From Callorhinus ursinus (taxonomy: Eukaryota > Chordata > Mammalia > Carnivora > Otariidae): DNA of 64,000 bases. Location of the stretch: assembly GCF_003265705.1 (NCBI RefSeq), contig NW_020312827.1:18299178-18363177 (forward strand), written 5' to 3'. Both the position numbers and the translations under genes were made by a program. Shown here piece after piece: positions 57,098-64,000 of the stretch (position 1 is its first letter; the number at the start of each line of letters is the position of its first letter). The notes under the pieces are model-generated. The model searched no databases, was not told where the DNA came from, and worked only from the letters and a program-made list of their open reading frames with translations.

Positions 57098-58172
57098 CTT
57101 GCAACTGAGCATGCTCACAGGAAGCTGGCATTCCCCTCTGCTTCTCCATGCTCTCAAGTCTTTCTTTGGCAAGTCTTCAAATGGGGCTCTTCTGTCCAAT
57201 GTGATTTTGATTAGGTTGTAATGCAGTCTACTTTGGGATTAAGTTAGCATACTCATTTGTCTCTTGCATTAAGCTATATCTACCTATATAGGCTTTATTA
57301 GTAATAATGGGCATATTTTGATTCATCTGCTCTTCATTTCTCAATTCATTCAGAAATTGGCCAGGATCTTTAGGCATTTCAATATCTCTGAGGACAAAGA
57401 AAGTGTCTCTAAGGGATAATTCTCAAAGCAAAAAGGAGAGATTTCTCTGGTGGGAATAGAAATGATTTCTCTAAATTAGAGGGAAAGAAGAGAAGATACT
57501 TTATGAAAGATATCACCATGGTTGAGACTCTGCCAGGCTAGATGCTCCCAGGAATGTTCAAAGCATCCCAGAGCAGAAAAGTAGAGTGGAATCAATATTT
57601 TACCTACTTCTAGGATTGGAGAACAGGGAGGTAACATGATTACAGAAATGGAATAAATCCTCGTGTGACTAGAAAGATAGGATCATTCCCAGCCTTGAAG
57701 AAACTTTTTGTGCCTCAGCCCAGCACAGATGCATTAGAGACCCAACTGCCCTTTTAAAAATGTTAAGGATGCAATAGAAAGAGTTATGAGAGCTGAGGGG
57801 GACAAGCAGCAAAAAGAAGCCATAGCTCACTTGTGGGTCATTATGCCTATAGATCAAAGACCACATGGGACAAGAGAAGTTCTGCGGGCTACCTGGATGG
57901 ACAGGTTACCAAGAATCACACAGCAAAACACTCCACCTCCTGCAGTATCTTAAATCCATGAAAGTTCCTGGAATTTAAACAGAGTTCCTGACAAATGTGG
58001 GATATATTATAGTTTCCTGAAATGAATGAAAATAAATGTATGATATATGATTAAGGGCTTAATATGGAAATTAAATTAACGAAAATAAAGTTTTTTTTTC
58101 CCATACACCTGAATTTTATGGAAATAAATTCAAACTATTCTAGAAATATAAAATGAGCTTATCTCTATTCTT
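57098..58172. other. Unique DNA, no gene seen
   Basis: No repeat recognised; short frames only. Confidence 0.5.
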
Positions 58173-58187
58173 TAAAGCCGTATACAA

Positions 58188-58383
58188 GGGCACCTGGTTG
58201 GCTCAGTCGTGAAGCGTCTGCCTTCGTCTCAGGTCAGAATCCCAGGGTCCTGGGATTGAGTCCCACATTGGGCTCCCTGCTCTGCGGGAAGCCTGTTTCT
58301 CCCGCTCCCATTCCCCCTGCTTGTGTTCCTGCTCTCATTATGTCTCCCTCTGTCAAATAAATAAATAAAATATTAAAAAAAAA
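58188..58383 (+). mobile_element. CAN-SINE
   Basis: 'gggcacctggttggctcag', 'ctgctctgcgggaagcctgt' and an A-rich tail. A perfect 15-bp target duplication (taaagccgtatacaa) lies at 58173-58187 and 58384-58398. Confidence 0.97.
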
Positions 58384-58398
58384 TAAAGCCGTATACAA

Positions 58399-61300
58399 TT
58401 TACTTTTCCATATAAATTCACAGAAATGGCTACTATGACCTTCTCCCTTTCCTTCCTACCAAAGTCTTCTCTTTTGGAGACAATCTTATTTCTCTCAATT
58501 GTTCCTTATGAGGCATGGTTTTGCAATCTCTCCATTACCTTTTTCTAAATGTATTTGTTTATATTCCTTTTAAAGAGAAGTGACCTAAATTTCTCATAAT
58601 AATCCAATCTGGTCTAATAAATAAGGGTAGCATATGACCAGAATTTATTTTGTTTTAAACACTATACTTAGAGCAGGCGTAAAATCTAAGATTAATTATC
58701 TAGGTTGCCACACTCCACTATGGATTCCCATTGATTTTATCATCAGCTAATACCCTTAGTTCTTCTCCTCCATAGGCTGTTAATAAATAATCCTGTACTC
58801 ATGCAGATCTTTGTTTAAACAAATAGCAGTCAGGAGTTTATATTTATCACTATTAACATGTATTCTGTTAGACATTAATCCATGTATATATAGTTCCTTT
58901 GAACTGGCTAAATTAATAATTTGGTAATAATATGCTTCATCAATGCCTCAATAAGTGTATAACCATTTATTCCAAAAGGGATCTAGTTGGAAAAAACTTG
59001 AAAGGAGGATGCGATTGAATATGGAATTAAACAAAGGATTGACTTTTTGTTGCTCTTGCTACCTTTACCATTGTTTTTAGTTTTGTTGTTAGTAGGAGGT
59101 AAGAGTAAGTAGAACAGATGACTACAAAACCTTTTGCTTCACTAAAGTATTGCACCAACCAAGTAAGGACATAATGGTATCCTTTTTCATTATTGCCTAA
59201 GAAAACCCTTATAAGAATAGAGCATTTCAGAGCTGCATATGCCTTTTGGTACAGCAAAATTGGTGGTGTGGAGCGGGGACAGAGTTTGGATTTATTAAAA
59301 CTTCTGGCCAGAGTGAAGAACTATTTAGTAAAAGATACAAATCTAAAAATGTTTTAACTTATAATAAAGTATGTTTTCAATAACTTTGTTGAACTTTCTG
59401 GTTCTATAAAGACTAAATCAAATGGCGTTTTTACCCCGTAGTATCTAAGGACAATTTTAATGCTCACCACTAGCTTTCTCTTCTCCAAGATAAATATTTG
59501 CTATTTCTTAAATTTTACTCTTTAAGAGATCATTTCTACATCATTCAGTCTTCTGAATGCCTTTTTCTGGATGTTCTCCAGTTGGTGATTACCCAACTCC
59601 AAAATATAGAGAAGTAAAGTACTTAATATATTTGAAAGCAGAACATTAAGTGCTCAACACGCAAATTTTTGAAAAATAAAAGCAGTCTAGTATAGCACAT
59701 ATCAGTAGTAGGTTTAATTCCTGTTGTATAAAATTCAGCCTTCTATGCATATTTTGTATTCAAATTGCCCAAATTAGAGTTCCAAATCATAATGTTACAC
59801 ATTCACCTCAACATTCTACTATTAAAGATGGAAGGCAAGGCTTGAATGAAACACACTAAAGTAAAATTAAAAACCTTGAATAAATAACTATGCTGGGAAA
59901 TAGATTCCCAATCTGTGTCAGACTTTGCCCATTTAAGTTTGGCCTTATTTACAATCTCCATGTCTATAAAATGGCATTTTCATGAATGACATCAATAGAA
60001 TCTACTGAGAGATTTTTTTTAATGAAAGCCAAACAAATATGACAACAGTGTTTAAATATCTCTATGACAGCTTTCAGATCTCTAAGAATGTGGTAGAACT
60101 TTTTCTAAAACTCAGTCTGCCATATGGCCAAGGCTCATAGTTTGCTTTCTTTATTTCTAGGAAAACAAAACAAACAAAACAAAATCCTCTGATCAAATAT
60201 GGTTATTTATCATTAGAAATATGTCAGGTGCTACATTACAAAACCACTAAGTCATGTATTTATTAATGACAGGGATCATGCATTGTTCACAAGAGCCTAG
60301 GATCAAAATGGGAGCCATGCAAGTTCTAAACCATGAAAATGTTTAAAACTTCAATACAATAGCTATTTACTGGCTACAACCTTTTCTCCATTCCTTCAGC
60401 CTTCTAATCCAAGATTAATTACCTAATTAATACTTGTATTCATTCCCAAAATGTTTCCCCAGATGCTTTATTCATGATCTTTTCTAATATAGCTTCAAGT
60501 AGTAACTCTCTACAGTTTCTTTCCTACATCTCAGAGATGGATCCATTTTCAACACAAAACAAACCATCCTTCCCCCCTCAAAAGATTTCTCCACTCTTAA
60601 TATAAATATACATAGCTTCAACATTTGGAGGTTAATCTAGCTATATCTATTAAAATTTAAACTCATTACTTTTTGTGCAGAAATTCTATTTCTATGTTAT
60701 ATTTACATAACTTATAATTATATGTACCCCTGGAATGACAGTGTGAGGAGATCCAATGACCCATTCCATAGTGAAACAACTACAAGTGAAAATTATTTAA
60801 AAAAATGATTAAATGTCCCTGAATATTGTCCTAAGAGGATACAGCAAATGAAGAAACATTTGTTTAAGAACACTGTCTGAATCTCGGTAGGAATAGCACA
60901 TCTGTGGCACTTGAGCCATGTCTTACCCCCTCCCTCCCCCCAAGTCAGACTGATAGAAGCTCTAATCTGGCCAGGTGTAGCAAGAAGACTGGCCTTGTTC
61001 TTCTCTCAACTCCAATCTTAGGATATGGATTCCCACTGAGAGGGGCACAGTCAGGATTTAAGTATCATTCAGTAAGTATATTAAGTATCATCTACTTAAA
61101 CTCTGAGTTGAAGAAGACACACCTTGATGAAGGCAGCTGAGAGGTGAGAAGCTCCCTTCCACCACCCAGCCCGTACTCAGAGATTAGAAGCCCTGCCTCA
61201 GCCATAAGAGTTTGAGAATACTGTGACTCAGGTTCCCTCAATCTACTTCGATAACAAAGCAGATGTTATAGGCAGGGAGAAATAAGATGAGAAAACCAGA

Positions 61301-61424
61301 GGAAATCAACCCTCATCAAATGCCCTGAGGAGTAGTTCAGAAACTTCCCAGAGAGATGTAGTTCATAAGAAAGGAGAACTCCAAAACTTTCCTCAAAAAA
61401 AAAATCTTAAAATTCAATAATAAA
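58399..61424. other. Long unique AT-rich stretch, no gene seen
   Basis: About 3 kb without a recognised transposon, tandem repeat or supported exon. Frames are at most 78 codons. Confidence 0.5.
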
Positions 61425-62078
61425 ACAATACAATTTAAAAAAATGGTCAAAGGATCTCAATAAACATTTATCCAAATATGACATACAAATGGCCAATAAG
61501 AACCTGAAAAATTGTTTAACATCATTAGCCATCAGGGAAATGTAAACTAAGACTTCAGTATATGCATATACATATTTGCCTACACAGAATACGATTGTGT
61601 ATAGCAATATCATTCAAAATAGCCACAAAGAAGAAAAAAATCAAATGTCCATCAAATGCTGAATACATAAATAAAAGGGGTATATCCATTCAATGGAATA
61701 TTATCCAGCCATAAAAATAAACTAAGTACTGATACATGTACTTCATAGATGAATCTTTAAAATGTTATGCAAAATGGAAGAGGATAATCCTAAAAGACCA
61801 CATAACACATGATTCTATTTATATGAAATGTCCAGTTTAGATAATACTATAGTAATAGAAAATAGATTAGTATTGGCCTAGGGCTAGGGAGGTTGGACAG
61901 GTAATGGGGAGTGATTGCTAATAGATGTAGAATATCTTTTTGAGGTGATATAAGTGTTCTAAAATTGGTTGCAGTGATGGTTTAACAACTCTGTGACTAT
62001 CCTAAACATAATGAATTGTAACTTTAAAAGGTAAATTTTATGATATCTGAATTATATATCAACAAAGCTGTTATAAAA
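61425..62078 (+). mobile_element. Old L1M fragment (ORF2 end and 3' UTR)
   Basis: Sense fossil: 'aaaatggtcaaaggatctca', 'catcattagccatcagggaa', 'tcaatggaatattatccagc', 'cataacacatgattctattt', 'ttgcagtgatggtttaacaa' and the end 'gatatctgaattatatatca'. This is the normal L1M order. Internal deletion relative to the usual element near 61570. Confidence 0.88.
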
Positions 62079-62299
62079 TTATACACAGAGAGATGTATAC
62101 ATCTGGTATTCATAATAAATAAGTATATGGGTTGGTTAAAATGTTATAAAATTTTTAATATGAACAAGTATTGTGCATTTATTTTGAAAAGGAATTCATC
62201 TGAATGTACTGACATAAATAGAAACCCAAAATACCTTGCTTAGGATTTTCTTTAACTAGGCATGTTTCAAATGATTATAGTATAATAGTATTTCTGCTA

Positions 62300-62420
62300 A
62301 AAAAAAATGTGTGTCCACTGTATCCATTGTTTAATGCTATATGAATTGAAAAATATCTAGAAAAACATACTCTAAAATATTAACAGTGATAAGTTCAAGG
62401 AAGTGGGGTATAGAGAAATA
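62300..62420 (+). repeat. Possible L1M/HAL1 remnant
   Basis: 'aaatattaacagtgataagt' and 'gaagtggggtatag' recall the L1M block 'gttaacagtggttacctctgg'. Weak. Confidence 0.35.
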
Positions 62421-62584
62421 TCTACATATTCATAGAGTTACTAGGACAATAACTGATCAGCTTTTTTGAGCAAATAAATAATCAAAGTCTGAGAGAATAA
62501 TATCTTGGTATTATTAGATCTGACTCTTGGGAGTAGGTAGAATTTGTGTGCTGGAAGTAGAGGAAAAAGCTATGATACCTAATT

Positions 62585-62760
62585 CCCTCCTACTACATGC
62601 TAGGTACTTTTCCTAAGGAATTTGTTGAATTATCTCAGTTAACTCTACAGGACTACTCATATTTTACACATGAGAAAACTGAGGCTCACGGTCAGGGATG
62701 TTGAGTAACTTCTCAACATAATGAGCTACTTAGTTGGTAGCTTACACCTGATTTTAAGGT
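62585..62760 (-). repeat. MIR, antisense
   Basis: 'ctactacatgctaggtactt', 'ttttacacatgagaaaactg', 'aggctcacggtcagggatgt', 'tgagtaacttctcaacataa' and 'gctacttagttggtagctta' follow reversed MIR. Confidence 0.75.
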
Positions 62761-63076
62761 TTATAAAATGAGATTACAATGAGTGTTAAAATTAGATATC
62801 AACTAACATGTTTGAGAGTCTTGAGTATGGAAGTCATATAAAGGAGCAGCATTAATTGAAGGTTATTTAATAACAGTATGAGGAATGATTAGAAAGCAGA
62901 TAATGGAAACAGGAAAACCACTTAGAGGTGTGGACTTTGCTATATAAAAGTCAGGTGGCAAAGCTAAGGAATATGACTGAGATGCAGGTGAATAGGTAAA
63001 CACATGTGAGAATTTAGACTTTGCACCTGTGTATATCCATATATCCCACTTCAGACTAGTGTCATTTAGCAAAATG
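62761..63076. other. Unique DNA
   Basis: Nothing recognised. Confidence 0.5.
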
Positions 63077-63190
63077 TTTTTTAATCCTGTTTCATCATTT
63101 GTAAAATAGAAACAGTATCCATCTCATCAAATTGTTTTGTTGGTTGGGTTAAGTGAATTTGATATTCTTAGCAAAACTTCTGACAAAACA
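63077..63190 (+). repeat. MIR fragment
   Basis: 'tttcatcatttgtaaaatag', 'aaacagtatccatctcatca' and 'aattgttttgttggttgggt' follow the MIR block tttcctcatctgtaaaatgggg ... cctcatagggttgttgtgagg. Confidence 0.65.
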
Positions 63191-63214
63191 AACAAAATAA
63201 ATTGAACTATGTGC

Positions 63215-63405
63215 CAATGTTCTAAGGACTTGATATGAATTAACTTTTAATTTTCAAAACAACCTGAAGAGGGGGTTGCAGTTATCTTTATTTTACAGAT
63301 GGGAACTATGTAATTCTTCTATTAAGTACAGAAAATTTAAGCAATTTACCAGAGGTTGCACAGATTCCACCTAAGTTTCCTGATTCTACTTCATTGCTTC
63401 TAAAG
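63215..63405 (-). repeat. MIR, antisense
   Basis: 'tttcaaaacaacctgaagag', 'atctttattttacagatggg', 'aagcaatttaccagaggttg' and 'cctgattctacttcattgct' follow reversed MIR. It stands head-to-tail with the sense MIR just upstream. Confidence 0.75.
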
Positions 63406-63659
63406 TACTAGAAAGTTCTTAACTCATAGCTGCTGTTATGATAATGACAGTGAATATGAAGTTTATGGCAATGACAAGTCAACTGGAGAAAAAAGGCAAA
63501 TAAGATATTTTAAATAAAGAGTAACAAGTTTTGTTTTAAAATTGTATAGAGGTAACTTTAAAAAAAGTCAATTCCAAGTTTTCATTGTAAAACTGGAAAA
63601 ATATTGGTTATCGAGGCAGAAATAAGAATTAAAATAAGCAGTTAAATAATTTCGTGTAT
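63406..63659. other. Unique DNA
   Basis: Nothing recognised. Confidence 0.5.
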
Positions 63660-63868
63660 GGGCACCTGGGTGGCTCAGTCCATTAAGCGTCTGACTTGAT
63701 ATCAGCTCAGGTCATGATCTCAGGGTCATCAGATCGAGCCCTGTCTTGAGCTCTGTACTGAGCATGGAGTTTGCTTAAGATCCTCTTTCCTCCTCTCTCT
63801 GCCCTTCCCTGCTTACCCACTCACTTTCTCTCTTAAAAAAATAATAATCAATTAATTAAAAAATCTAG
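63660..63868 (+). mobile_element. CAN-SINE, older sub-type
   Basis: 'gggcacctgggtggctcag', 'gacttgatatcagctcaggt' and 'gtactgagcatggagtttgc', with a tail of A and AAT/TTAA units. No clean target duplication found. Confidence 0.92.
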
Positions 63869-64000
63869 TGTACGAAAAAAATAATAACGGCAATGTGCTA
63901 TGCAATGAAAAAAAAGCTACTATACAAGAAATTGGTATTTATAAAAACTGCTAAACATCACCTATGAAAGATTAGTTAATGGTTAAGATCATCATAATAA
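63869..64000. other. Window end, nothing recognised
   Basis: AT-rich sequence up to the window edge. Confidence 0.5.

Overview
This window is nuclear DNA of a carnivoran mammal and looks like a gene-poor intergenic or intronic interval. Throughout it carries tRNA-Lys-derived CAN-SINE copies with the typical head, GGCGCCTGGGTGGCTCAG, and an (AAAT)n-AATCTTTAAA tail. It also carries LINE-1 3' ends ending in GTGATTAACATAACA plus A-rich DNA. The dog-specific SINEC_Cf head and the felid SINE body are absent, so an arctoid caniform (bear/panda, pinniped or mustelid) is the best guess. That guess rests on remembered family sequences, not on a search.

I find no supported protein-coding gene, tRNA gene, rRNA or functional small RNA gene. 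Every open frame longer than about 100 codons lies in an L1, an L2 or a SINE, or is an isolated chance frame. The one RNA-gene match is a 3'-truncated U6 snRNA retrocopy at 25354-25441.

Layout. 1-8 kb: a CCTT tract, a MIR, an L2, an MLT1-type LTR and four CAN-SINEs. 8-15 kb: mostly unique AT-rich DNA, a Tigger DNA transposon with TA target duplication and a nested SINE (10790-11328), and two adjacent SINEs near 13.4 kb. 15-19 kb: an L1 on the minus strand, then an old L1M on the plus strand split by an LTR-like element. 20-25 kb: MIRs, a SINE and an L1 tail inserted in a MIR. 25-31 kb: the U6 retrocopy, an L1 tail holding a SINE that seems to carry transduced 3' flank, and further SINEs. 31-33.8 kb: an old L1M, then a long repeat-free block. 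34-36.3 kb: L1 with nested SINE, another SINE and an MLT1 LTR. 36-48 kb: unique DNA with scattered SINEs and microsatellites. 48.7-51.4 kb: a twin-primed (5'-inverted) L1 with clean target duplications and an internal reverse-transcriptase deletion. 51.6-58.4 kb: L1 tails, an old L1M and five plus-strand SINEs. 58.4-64 kb: mostly unique DNA, then L1M, MIRs and a last SINE.

The content is a record of layered retrotransposition, not genes working together. I found no undescribed genetic system. The most informative items are the twin-primed L1 with its in-frame reverse-transcriptase deletion, the SINE with probable 3' transduction, the truncated U6 retrocopy and the nested Tigger/SINE.
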